The notes under the pieces: model-generated | What the model saw: the letters and a program-made list of their open reading frames with translations, nothing else | Database searches by the model: none | What the model was told of the DNA's origin: nothing | DNA from: Christensenellaceae bacterium Phil7 | Lineage (GTDB): Bacteria > Bacillota > Clostridia > Christensenellales > CAG-138 | Direction of reading: 5' to 3' | Length of the DNA: 64,000 nt | NCBI GenBank assembly: GCA_001940845.1 | Contig: MSGV01000023.1 | Coordinates: forward strand, 62,001 to 126,000 | Translations under genes and position numbers: made by a program | Shown: positions 41,743 through 50,932 of the stretch, piece by piece | Layout of the letters: the number at the start of each line of letters is the position of its first letter | Numbering within the stretch: position 1 is the first letter of the stretch

Positions 41743-41877
41743 CCTGCAGTTCCTCCCATGTCAATTAAAAATTACGAGTATATTTTAGCATAAATGCGGT
41801 ATTTTTGCAACAGAATTCCTCATTTGAAACCAAAAACAAACAAATCACATGGAAATATCGATAAAAAATGAAAAGTC

Positions 41878-41906
41878 TTGCATAATAATCTAAAGTCAAG
41901 TATAAT
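41878..41906 (+). promoter_or_regulatory. SigA-type promoter for DUF885 gene
   Basis: TTGCAT-17 bp-TATAAT. Confidence 0.65.
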
Positions 41907-41937
41907 TGGGTTATACCAAATAAGTTAGGAGAAAAAG

Positions 41938-43755
41938 ATGAAGAGACTTTTTGCGATGCTGCTTGCATTGATCGTGACGCTTAGCGTTGCTGCCTGCAGG
42001 CATACTTCACCAGATGATCCGACCAAAGCGCCGGAGCCAACACCGATACCCGGTTCTATGAATACGGAGTCACCGAGTGCAGAACCGACTCAGTCCGCGA
42101 GTGCTGCTGATATAGAATTCGCGGAAATGGATAAAAAGCTTTTTGTAAGCAGCGTCATTCGAGACGGACTTACATATCATCAGTATGTGAAGGATCCGGC
42201 ATCCTTCGGTATTGATGAGGCCGAGGTTGAACGCGGCTGGGGAGATGAAAGCTATGCCGCATATCTCAATGGCGTTGATGAGGATAAAAAGCTTTTGAAT
42301 GATCTGAACTCGATCGATTATGCATCGCTTTCGGATTACAATAAGCTTGCGTATGATAACATAAAGCTTATTCTTGAACAATCATTGCAGATGGGAGATA
42401 CTTATTATTATGAAGAACCATTGCTTCCGCTCAATGGTATTCATAGCATGCTTCCTCTCATGCTAACTCTGTATGAGATCAATGGTAAGCAGGATGTTGA
42501 TAACTACCTGACCTTGCTTGAAGATTCTGCAAGATATCTTGGACAGATAGAACAATTCGAAATTGAAAAGGCGAATAAGGGTCTGTTTATGACCGAAAAT
42601 GCGCTGGATCAGGTGCTCGAAACCTGCAATAAGTACGTCAAAGAGGGGAAGAATTTTTTCCTGATAGAATTTTTCGAGAAAACAATCGGTGAGAATGAGC
42701 TTGGCATCAGCAATGAGGATAAGCAGGCCTATCTCAGCCGTAACGAAAAATATATCATTGATGAACTGCTGCCGGCTTATGAGAAGTTGGCAAATACCCT
42801 TGACTCCTTGCGTAGCAAATGTATGGAGTTTTCGGGTGCAGTGAATCGAGGAGAGGATGCACTCAAATGGTATAAGTATGATGTTCAGCAAAGCGGAGCC
42901 TGCTTCTATGATATCAGCGAGATCGAAAAGCGGCTTAAGAATCTGTGCGAATCCACATATGTTGATATGATAGGCATCATGCAGAACAATCCGAACATAT
43001 ATAATCATTATTTTGACAGCATAACATCCGGCAATGCGGAAAGCGATGTGGAATATCTCGAATCCTTGATAACCGATATATATCCTTCTCTTCAGGAGCA
43101 GGAGATAGATTTTCTGACGGTACCTGAAGCTGTTGCAGATGATTTCAGCCCTGCTGCATATCTGATTTCGGCATTCGATGATCCATCAAGGAACGTTGTT
43201 ATGTTTAATCCTTCTGCGGATACATCGACGCTTTTATTCACTCTTGCCCATGAGTGCTTCCCGGGGCATCTTTACCAGACTCAGTATTTCCGCCAGCTGG
43301 AGGGGCTTTCCCTCAGCCAGCAGCTTATCGCTCCAACGGGCTATACAGAGGGCTGGGCGGTATTCTCGGAGGTATTTATTGCGGATTACGCATCTGATTA
43401 TGATGCAAAGACCTGTAAAGTAAAGCAGCTTGAGAGCACCCTTTTCAACGTTCTGATACCGGCTTATGTCAGCCTGAAGATCAATATGGATGGCTGGACA
43501 GACGATCAGGTAGGAGCGTACCTGGATACCTATAGCATCAATCAGGATGGTTATAGGGATGTTTTATACGAGTATGCGGTGGATATGCCAACATATTTCT
43601 TCAACTATGCGCTGGGTTATATGAATACCAAGCTGATCTATGACGGAGTTAATCCAAATGGAAATGCGGAAAACCTGGAATTCTTCACGGAATATCTTAA
43701 TTATGGTCCGTGCGCATTCAATATTTTGTTTGATAAGTTCAATATAAGTTTCTGA
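41938..43755 (+). CDS. DUF885 family metallopeptidase-like lipoprotein
   Basis: Lipobox VAAC; TLAHECFPGHLYQTQYFRQL (HExxxGH-type), GYTEGWAVFSE. Confidence 0.9.
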   Translation: MKRLFAMLLALIVTLSVAACRHTSPDDPTKAPEPTPIPGSMNTESPSAEPTQSASAADIEFAEMDKKLFVSSVIRDGLTYHQYVKDPASFGIDEAEVERGWGDESYAAYLNGVDEDKKLLNDLNSIDYASLSDYNKLAYDNIKLILEQSLQMGDTYYYEEPLLPLNGIHSMLPLMLTLYEINGKQDVDNYLTLLEDSARYLGQIEQFEIEKANKGLFMTENALDQVLETCNKYVKEGKNFFLIEFFEKTIGENELGISNEDKQAYLSRNEKYIIDELLPAYEKLANTLDSLRSKCMEFSGAVNRGEDALKWYKYDVQQSGACFYDISEIEKRLKNLCESTYVDMIGIMQNNPNIYNHYFDSITSGNAESDVEYLESLITDIYPSLQEQEIDFLTVPEAVADDFSPAAYLISAFDDPSRNVVMFNPSADTSTLLFTLAHECFPGHLYQTQYFRQLEGLSLSQQLIAPTGYTEGWAVFSEVFIADYASDYDAKTCKVKQLESTLFNVLIPAYVSLKINMDGWTDDQVGAYLDTYSINQDGYRDVLYEYAVDMPTYFFNYALGYMNTKLIYDGVNPNGNAENLEFFTEYLNYGPCAFNILFDKFNISF

Positions 43756-43762
43756 GGATTGT

Positions 43763-43788
43763 TGCCGGAGCAGTTTCCTGCTCCGGCA
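43763..43788 (+). terminator. Strong hairpin
   Basis: TGCCGGAGCAGtttcCTGCTCCGGCA, 11-bp perfect stem; no T tract. Confidence 0.6.
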
Positions 43789-43805
43789 TATATGAAGTTT
43801 GTTTA

Positions 43806-45251
43806 ATGACGTATAAAAACAAGAGGACGACTATGCGATCCGTTAATCAAAAGCGTAAGAGAATAAGCATATATTTCAAGTACTTTTGCGATGAACAGCG
43901 CGAAAGTATCTTGCGCACACTAAAAAGACATATAATAAACCGTGGAGCAACGCTGGCATGCGTATTCTGTGATAGTATCAATGCTCGGGGAGTTGAATTG
44001 GATCGGCTAATGCAGTGCGTGATGTCCGGCGCTGTTGAAGCAATACTTGTGCCGGATCTTTGTATGCTCGGATCGGACAGGCTGTTGGTTGAAAAGAATA
44101 TAGCAATAATCAGGTACATGTGCGTAGAATTATTTATTCTCAACAATGATTTTTCATTCGTGAACTACAGTTTGCTTCGTGCGATAAGGAGCTATAATTC
44201 GCTGGGATCGCAATGGGAAAATGAATATGGAGATCTCTATAAAAAGCCCGTGCATAAGCTTTATGCAGGAAATTTACCCTTTGGTTATTATAGAGGTGAA
44301 AATGGTCAGCCGATAGTTGAGGAAGAGGATGCCGAAATTGTCCGTAAAATATTTGGCATGTGCAGCATGGGCATTGGTGCGAGAGAAATTGCAGAGCGAA
44401 TAGAAGAAGAGGACGGAATAAATATATCTCGAAGTACAGTTCGCTTGATAATTGAGAACAAACGTTATTGCAGCAATGCTCATGGACGAATGGATACTTT
44501 CCAACCATTGGTATCCAATGGATTATGGCTTAGAGCAAACAGTGTTCAGCATAGGCGTTCTTCCAGAGAGAAAATTGGAAGAACCCATTTGCTCGAGTAT
44601 ATAACCGTCGCCGGAAGTCGTATCATTCTGGAGCCAAGTGTTTCGATGATACTTCGTGATTGTGGAAATGCTTACTCATGCTGGCTTACCGAAGGCAGGT
44701 TCGAAGCAAATGCCTGCATAGTAGATACCGCCGTGGTGGATATTGTGTCGCATATGCTGGAAAGTGATGGACAGAAATTGCGTGATGAGGTCAAGTCGTA
44801 TAAGACTGAGCAAAGGGCTGAAATGCTCGAAACTATGAAAGAGCTTGAGCGCAGCGGTTTGATAACCGAAACGGATGCAAAAATTGCTTTGGGTAAATTG
44901 AATATCGAGGAGCTTGCAAAATTTGAATCTCTAAGGCTTCGGATTCGCGAAAACAGGCAGCGTTATGTGCGCGCAAAATTGGATTATCTATTGTTTGGCA
45001 TGGACGATGATGAAATAGACGATTACTTTGATCATATGTTTTTGTTTAAGGATCTCGGCTTGCTGGAAAAACAGTACTATATAGACCTGCTGGTTAGAAA
45101 GGTAATAATCGCAGACAGGAGCATAAAATTGCAATTCATCAACGGAAAGGTTATCCGTAAAAATTTTGAAAGGAGAATCCTTTATAGACAACTTGCTGGC
45201 AGTAAATGTCGGTGGGCGGTTGATATTGATGAAAATTATGGCGAAAATTAA
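43806..45251 (+). CDS. Large serine recombinase-like protein with degenerate active site
   Basis: Recombinase-domain core NLPFGYYRGENGQPIVEEEDAEIVRKIFGMCSMGIGAREIAERIEEEDGINISRSTVRLIIENKRYC; resolvase-like N-terminus ISIYFKYFCDEQRES. Confidence 0.8.
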   Translation: MTYKNKRTTMRSVNQKRKRISIYFKYFCDEQRESILRTLKRHIINRGATLACVFCDSINARGVELDRLMQCVMSGAVEAILVPDLCMLGSDRLLVEKNIAIIRYMCVELFILNNDFSFVNYSLLRAIRSYNSLGSQWENEYGDLYKKPVHKLYAGNLPFGYYRGENGQPIVEEEDAEIVRKIFGMCSMGIGAREIAERIEEEDGINISRSTVRLIIENKRYCSNAHGRMDTFQPLVSNGLWLRANSVQHRRSSREKIGRTHLLEYITVAGSRIILEPSVSMILRDCGNAYSCWLTEGRFEANACIVDTAVVDIVSHMLESDGQKLRDEVKSYKTEQRAEMLETMKELERSGLITETDAKIALGKLNIEELAKFESLRLRIRENRQRYVRAKLDYLLFGMDDDEIDDYFDHMFLFKDLGLLEKQYYIDLLVRKVIIADRSIKLQFINGKVIRKNFERRILYRQLAGSKCRWAVDIDENYGEN

Positions 45252-45726
45252 AAAAGGAAAATCAGCGTACGATGCTGCGCTCGATTATCTTACTCCAAAG
45301 GACAGGACGCAGAGGGAAATTGAAATATACTTAGATGGAGAGAATTATTCTGAGATTGAAATAATAAATACGGTAGAACGATTGAAGAATAGCGGATTAA
45401 TTGATGATGCACGCTATGCAGAAAATTTTATTGAATCGCGTTTGAATACCAAGCCTGTCAGTAAGCGCAGGCTTATGCAGCAGCTTGAGGAGCATTTTAT
45501 CGGGCAGGATATCGTAGCTGATGCATTGACAAGGATCGACGAGGGGATGGAGTACGATAATGCCAGAAGGGTTGCGGATAAATTCTATCGTCAATTCTCT
45601 AAGTTGGAGGAGGAAGAACGGCTTAAACGTGTGGGTTTAAGACTTAGTGCAAGAGGATATGATTATGATTGCATTAAGCAGATAATCGGCATGCTGCGGG
45701 AGCGGGGAGAATTGGACAATGATTGA
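45229..45726 (+). CDS. recX: Regulatory protein RecX
   Basis: AYDAALDYLTPKDRTQREIEIYL, RLKNSGLIDDARYAENFIESRL, KPVSKRRLMQQLEE; overlaps the recombinase-like gene. Confidence 0.9.
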   Translation: MKIMAKIKKGKSAYDAALDYLTPKDRTQREIEIYLDGENYSEIEIINTVERLKNSGLIDDARYAENFIESRLNTKPVSKRRLMQQLEEHFIGQDIVADALTRIDEGMEYDNARRVADKFYRQFSKLEEEERLKRVGLRLSARGYDYDCIKQIIGMLRERGELDND

Positions 45727-46477
45727 TATAGCGGTTATTGAGCATATTACGGAGGTGGATTCTACAAATACTGAGCTGAAACGCAGGATCAGCTTGATGA
45801 CAGAAATGCCGGAATATATGGCCATCACTGCGGATAAGCAGAGTTCTGGGCATGGGCGAATTGGCAGAGTTTGGTCAAATACCGATGGAGCACTCCTTAT
45901 GAGCGTGGCCTTACCGACGAATGGCTTGAGCGGAAAGGAACTCCCAATGCTGAATTATGCAGCTGCACTTGCGGTATTTGATTCGATTTCCGAACTGGAT
46001 AGCATTGGAAATATTGTAAGCATCGAAATAAAATGGCCAAATGACATACTGCTCAATGGAAAGAAGGTATGCGGGATCCTCTCAGAGCTTGTCAAAAATG
46101 CTATTGGTGAGATATATGCGGTCATAGGAATTGGAATAAATGTCAATGCTGATGTGCTCCCGGACGAACTGCTGCAATCGGCCTCTTCTTTGAAGGCATC
46201 CTTTGGATACTCTATAGAGCTGGAATCGTTTAAGAAGGTACTGCTGAAAATGCTGTTGCAGCGAACGAAAATTCTCATAAGTGGAGGCAGGGAGATGCTG
46301 CTGCGTGAATATAAAAAAAGATGCATAACGTTGAATAAAAGAATCATTGTGCATCCGAATTTTGGCAAGAGCTATGAGGCTTTTGCAGTGGATTTGGATA
46401 TGTATGGCAGGCTTTTGATAAAAAATGTTGAGGATGAATTGATCCTTCTTGATTCTGCCGATGTATCAATAAGGTGA
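45719..46477 (+). CDS. birA: Biotin-[acetyl-CoA-carboxylase] ligase, without N-terminal HTH
   Basis: EVDSTNTELK, ADKQSSGHGRIGRVWSNTDGALLMSV, IKWPNDILLNGKKVCGILSE, IGIGINVN. Confidence 0.92.
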   Translation: MIDIAVIEHITEVDSTNTELKRRISLMTEMPEYMAITADKQSSGHGRIGRVWSNTDGALLMSVALPTNGLSGKELPMLNYAAALAVFDSISELDSIGNIVSIEIKWPNDILLNGKKVCGILSELVKNAIGEIYAVIGIGINVNADVLPDELLQSASSLKASFGYSIELESFKKVLLKMLLQRTKILISGGREMLLREYKKRCITLNKRIIVHPNFGKSYEAFAVDLDMYGRLLIKNVEDELILLDSADVSIR

Positions 46478-46500
46478 AGTATGATGAAGAAAGGGCGGAT

Positions 46501-47970
46501 ATGGAACCAATTGTTGGTAATGCACTAAGCAGGGAGATAGACCGCTGCCTGATGGATGAAGTCGGGATACCTGGAATTGTTTTGATGGAGAATGCTGCAT
46601 TTTCCGTAGCAAATGCTGTGATTAATTCTGGCCATCGGGGAAGGATTATTATAATTATCGGCGGCAGGAATAATGGCGGGGATGGTCTTGCAGTAATGCG
46701 CATACTCAAACTTGCCGGCTTTGAATCTATAGGGCTGCTTTGCTGCGATGAAATGAGATTTTCGGGAGATGCACTGATAAATTATAGGATAGTGCAAAAT
46801 ATGCGGCTGCCGCTGACGCATGATATGGGCGTTATGAAGGATGCGGCTATCATTGTGGATGCACTATTTGGAACAGGGCTTACAAGGGAAATAACGGGCA
46901 TTGCTCGTAATATTGTTGAATATGCAAATTCTTGTCGGGCGTACCGTATTGCGATCGATATTCCATCCGGGATAAACGGGGATACCGGCGAAATAATGGG
47001 TACTGTATTCCATGCAGATGAAACGATCACCGTGCAGTATATTAAACGCGGCCTGCTTTTGACAAAGGAACGCGAAGCTGTGGGAAAGATCAGCATATGC
47101 CGAATAGGCGAAATGCCTGAATCATGGATACAAAAGCTGGGCAAAGAGGAATTGATCGATAAAGCGTTTGTAGCTTCGCTACTTCCCGATAGGCGGCTTG
47201 TATGCAATAAAGGAGACTATGGCAGAAGCCTTATCATTGCAGGCAGCAGCGGAATGAGCGGAGCGGCAGTCATGGCTGCATCTGCGGCACTAAGAGCGGG
47301 GTCAGGTCTGGTAAATGCATATGTCCCGAAAGGAACAGCGGATGCCTTTTGCGTGCGACCCGAGATAATGGTAAATACTGATGTGGGTATAATGCAGCTT
47401 GAGACCTTGATTGCGAAGTCTTCTGCAATAGGTATAGGCTGTGGCAGCGGGAATGATCCATTTCTCAAGGAGAAGCTGCTTGCAGTGTTGAATAGTAAAA
47501 AGCCCTGCGTCATAGATGCTGATGCGCTCAATGGGTTGGGGGAGGATGGCTCTGCATTGCTGCATGAAAACTGTGTTTTGACCCCCCATCCAGGTGAGAT
47601 GTCAAGACTGCTGGGCATAAGCGTTGCAGAGGTAGTAGGTAATCCGGTTGATACAGCAAGAAATTATGCGGCAGAGCATGATTGTACGTTGCTTCTCAAA
47701 TCCTCGGTTTCCGTAATCGCGTCTCCTAAAGGCTGTATTCGCTATAATACAAGCGGAAATCCGGGGCTCGCAAAGGGCGGGAGCGGTGATGTGCTTACAG
47801 GAATAATAACTGCTTTGCTTGCTCAGGGGCTGAAGCCATTTGATGCGGCGAGCGTTGGTGCTTTTTTGCTGGGCTCATCGGCAAATAAAGCGTTGGATCT
47901 GTTGAAAAACAGAACTCTTGCTGCGGGAGATGTGATAGAGGCCGTCTCTTTGGCAGTAATTGATGATTAA
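46501..47970 (+). CDS. nnr: Bifunctional NAD(P)H-hydrate epimerase / ADP-dependent dehydratase
   Basis: LMENAAFSVANAV, GRNNGGDGLAVMR, DIPSGINGDTGE; LTPHPGEMSRLLG, GNPGLAKGGSGDVLTGIITALLAQG. Confidence 0.93.
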   Translation: MEPIVGNALSREIDRCLMDEVGIPGIVLMENAAFSVANAVINSGHRGRIIIIIGGRNNGGDGLAVMRILKLAGFESIGLLCCDEMRFSGDALINYRIVQNMRLPLTHDMGVMKDAAIIVDALFGTGLTREITGIARNIVEYANSCRAYRIAIDIPSGINGDTGEIMGTVFHADETITVQYIKRGLLLTKEREAVGKISICRIGEMPESWIQKLGKEELIDKAFVASLLPDRRLVCNKGDYGRSLIIAGSSGMSGAAVMAASAALRAGSGLVNAYVPKGTADAFCVRPEIMVNTDVGIMQLETLIAKSSAIGIGCGSGNDPFLKEKLLAVLNSKKPCVIDADALNGLGEDGSALLHENCVLTPHPGEMSRLLGISVAEVVGNPVDTARNYAAEHDCTLLLKSSVSVIASPKGCIRYNTSGNPGLAKGGSGDVLTGIITALLAQGLKPFDAASVGAFLLGSSANKALDLLKNRTLAAGDVIEAVSLAVIDD

Positions 47971-48006
47971 TGCTTTGACTAATAGTATATATGGAGGAAA
48001 TTAGTG

Positions 48007-49170
48007 ATGAAAGTTTTTAAAAATGGTAATGTGATCCCGGTTGCAGGTGAAGCATTTATTGGTGATATCGCTGTGGATAACGGCAAAATAGCTGCGATAG
48101 GTGCAAATCTTGAATATCCTGAGGCTGAATATATCAACTTATCAGGCTGCACATTGATCCCCGGAATTATAGATGCTCATTGCCACATAGGCATGTTTGA
48201 GGATGGTATGGGATTTGAGGGTGATGATGGAAATGAGCGTTCGAATCCCGTCACACCTGAGCTTCGTGCGATAGATGCAATAAATCCCTATGATAAATGC
48301 TTTAAAGAGGCCTGTATGGGAGGTGTGACCTCCGTTGTAACAGGTCCCGGAAGTGCAAATGTTATCGGAGGCCAATTCGTTGCGATGAAGACAGCCGGAG
48401 GCAGAGTGGAGGACATGGTGATCCGTGAGCCGATCGCGATGAAGGCGGCATTCGGTGAAAATCCAAAGCGGGTATATTCTGGAAGCAAGACCTTCTATAC
48501 CCGTATGTCCATTGCATCGACTTTGAGGAAAACGATTATTGAGACTTTGGACTACGATAGAAAGCTGAAGGAAGCGGGAGAGGATGAGAGCAAAAGACCG
48601 CCCTATAATTTCAAGCTTGAATCCATGCTTCCTGTCGTTCGCCGGGAGCTGCCGCTTAAGATCCATGCGCATCGCGCTGATGATATCCTGACGGCGATAC
48701 GAATTGCAAAGGAATTTGATCTGCGGATTACGTTGGATCATTTCACAGAGGGCTATTTGATAATCAACCGCATTAAGGATGACCTGCGGCAGTTGGGCGC
48801 CGGTGTTATAATAGGTCCATTGCTTTCAGATAGAAGCAAGATTGAACTTCGCAATCTGAGCATGATCGCACCCAGAACCCTTTATGAGAATGGAATCAAG
48901 TTTGCTATGATGACCGATCATCCTGTAATTCCGGAGCAGTATCTGTCGGTATGTGCTGCATTGGCAGTTCGCGAGGGGCTTCCGGAAAAGGCTGCGCTTG
49001 AATCCATAACGATAAATGCAGCAGAGATAGTTGGCATTGCAGATAGGGTGGGATCTCTTGAGGTCGGAAAGGATGCGGATATTGCGGTATTCTATGGGCA
49101 TCCATTTGATTTCCGGACAAGGTGTGTTATGACCATCGTAAACGGTGAAATCGTATTTGATGAGCTATAA
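48007..49170 (+). CDS. Amidohydrolase family protein
   Basis: LIPGIIDAHCHIGMFEDGMGFEGDDGNE, GGVTSVVTGPGSANVIGGQ, MMTDHPVIPEQY, VGSLEVGKDADIAVF. Confidence 0.9.
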   Translation: MKVFKNGNVIPVAGEAFIGDIAVDNGKIAAIGANLEYPEAEYINLSGCTLIPGIIDAHCHIGMFEDGMGFEGDDGNERSNPVTPELRAIDAINPYDKCFKEACMGGVTSVVTGPGSANVIGGQFVAMKTAGGRVEDMVIREPIAMKAAFGENPKRVYSGSKTFYTRMSIASTLRKTIIETLDYDRKLKEAGEDESKRPPYNFKLESMLPVVRRELPLKIHAHRADDILTAIRIAKEFDLRITLDHFTEGYLIINRIKDDLRQLGAGVIIGPLLSDRSKIELRNLSMIAPRTLYENGIKFAMMTDHPVIPEQYLSVCAALAVREGLPEKAALESITINAAEIVGIADRVGSLEVGKDADIAVFYGHPFDFRTRCVMTIVNGEIVFDEL

Positions 49171-49763
49171 TGGACAGGTTTATTGAGAATTGTGGTACTA
49201 TGGCGGAGCTCAAGAACGAGCTTCGCCGTGCCCTTAGAAAGCAGCGCAGGGAACAGGATGAGCTCGCAGCAAGAGCCGGATCAGCGGCTGTGTGCGAGAG
49301 GGTTATTGCCCTGCCAGAATATCCTGGCGCAGAGCTTATCCTTGCATATATGGCAGCCAAGGGAGAGGTGGACGTTTCATACATAGTTGATGATGCAATG
49401 AAACGGCAAAAAAAGATTGCGTTCCCGCTATGCGCAGAAAATGGCGGGCTAAGGCTTATGGTACCGAATACGACCGATAGTTTCAAGCTGGGTGCATATG
49501 GCATAATGGAACCCGATATTGATGACTCGGTTGAAGTCGATGCCTCCGAGCTGGATTTGATAATAGTTCCGGCAGTGGCGTATATGCGCGATTGTTCAAG
49601 GCTGGGACAAGGTGGCGGATATTACGATCGGCTGCTTGTGAAAACTTCTGCATTTACGGTTGGAGTGGGGTATGATTTTCAATTGATCGATTGGCTTCCT
49701 GTTGAGCCGCATGATAGGCCGCTGAACTGCGTTGCTTTACCAAGTGAATTGATACGCAGATAA
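49170..49763 (+). CDS. 5-formyltetrahydrofolate cyclo-ligase
   Basis: KNELRRALRKQRREQ, YMAAKGEVDVSYIVDDAM, DCSRLGQGGGYYDRLL. Confidence 0.92.
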   Translation: MDRFIENCGTMAELKNELRRALRKQRREQDELAARAGSAAVCERVIALPEYPGAELILAYMAAKGEVDVSYIVDDAMKRQKKIAFPLCAENGGLRLMVPNTTDSFKLGAYGIMEPDIDDSVEVDASELDLIIVPAVAYMRDCSRLGQGGGYYDRLLVKTSAFTVGVGYDFQLIDWLPVEPHDRPLNCVALPSELIRR

Positions 49764-49875
49764 ATAATATACGAACAAAATGAACATATGCGCTTGCAAT
49801 ATCATGCTATGCGGTGTTAAAATTAATATGAGCTTATATGAGGCTGACGGATCACATTTTAAGGAGTAATATAGT

Positions 49876-50457
49876 TTGCGTATAATTGCAGGTAAAGCAG
49901 GCGGCAGGAGATTTGAAGCACCGATCGGAAGAAATACGCGCCCGACTCTCGATAGAGTAAAGGAAGCAATGTTTGGAATGATCCAATTCGATATAGAGGG
50001 TCGAAGGGTGCTTGATCTTTTCGCCGGGAGCGGAGGCTTGGGTTTAGAGGCAATATCTCGCGGAGCGGAATATGCTGTATTTTGCGATATCGATAGAAAT
50101 GCAGCAAAGCTGATCGAATCCAATATCCGTACACTTTGCTTTGATAAGCAATGCGAAGTTTTTTCGCTTGATTGCTTCTCGCTCATATCGCAGCTTGGCT
50201 TACGGGAAGATAAATTTTCACTCGTATTGCTGGATCCGCCGTATAATGCCGGATTTCTTGAAAAGGTCTTGAACCGCCTCGTGAACTTGAAGCTTCTATG
50301 CAATGGATGCATCATACTGGCGGAGCATTCCTGGAAGCAGTCCATTGATTTCGATTCGTTGGATGATGGAGTAAAAGCGGTATTAGAATTTCGAGAGCCC
50401 AGGAAATATGGAGATACCGGGGTAACATACATAAGATTTAGTGGAGATCGGGAATGA
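49876..50457 (+). CDS. rsmD: 16S rRNA (guanine(966)-N(2))-methyltransferase RsmD
   Basis: RIIAGKAGGRRFEAPIGRNTRPTLDRVKEAMFGM, VLDLFAGSGGLGLEAISRGA, LLDPPYNAG; TTG start with AAGGAG. Confidence 0.95.
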   Translation: MRIIAGKAGGRRFEAPIGRNTRPTLDRVKEAMFGMIQFDIEGRRVLDLFAGSGGLGLEAISRGAEYAVFCDIDRNAAKLIESNIRTLCFDKQCEVFSLDCFSLISQLGLREDKFSLVLLDPPYNAGFLEKVLNRLVNLKLLCNGCIILAEHSWKQSIDFDSLDDGVKAVLEFREPRKYGDTGVTYIRFSGDRE

Positions 50458-50927
50458 AAGCTGTTTTCGCAGGAAGCTTTGATCCGTTTACTATAGGGCA
50501 TTTGGATCTTGTGCAGCGTATTTCAAAGCAATTTGAAAAGGTATATATATCAATTCTGTATAATCCGGGAAAGGATTCCGCGCTATTCACGATTTCAGAA
50601 CGTGAGGAATTGATACGTGATGCAACCGCAGGGATGAAAAATATTGAAGTAACTCATTTTAACGGATTGCTGGTCGATCATGCAAAATATCTCGGCGTTG
50701 GATGCATAATTCGAGGAATCCGCACGGGTGCCGATGTTGAATATGAAAGAATGCTGGAGACGGTAAATAATAAGCTGGATTCGAACATAGAAACATTATA
50801 TATATTGGCCAAGCCAGAATATTCTTACATCAGCTCAAGCTTAGTCAGGCAATTAATGGAACTAAATATCGATATTGATGATTTGGTGCCGAATTCCAAA
50901 CATGAAATTTTTTTAGAAAGGAAATAA
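50454..50927 (+). CDS. coaD: Pantetheine-phosphate adenylyltransferase
   Basis: KAVFAGSFDPFTIGHLDLVQRISKQFE, GIRTGADVEYERMLETVNNKL, EYSYISSSLVRQL. Confidence 0.95.
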   Translation: MKAVFAGSFDPFTIGHLDLVQRISKQFEKVYISILYNPGKDSALFTISEREELIRDATAGMKNIEVTHFNGLLVDHAKYLGVGCIIRGIRTGADVEYERMLETVNNKLDSNIETLYILAKPEYSYISSSLVRQLMELNIDIDDLVPNSKHEIFLERK

Positions 50928-50932
50928 AGATT

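Noticed and set aside
48142-48741. 199-aa minus-strand ORF
   Set aside because: Antisense to the amidohydrolase; no start signal or motif
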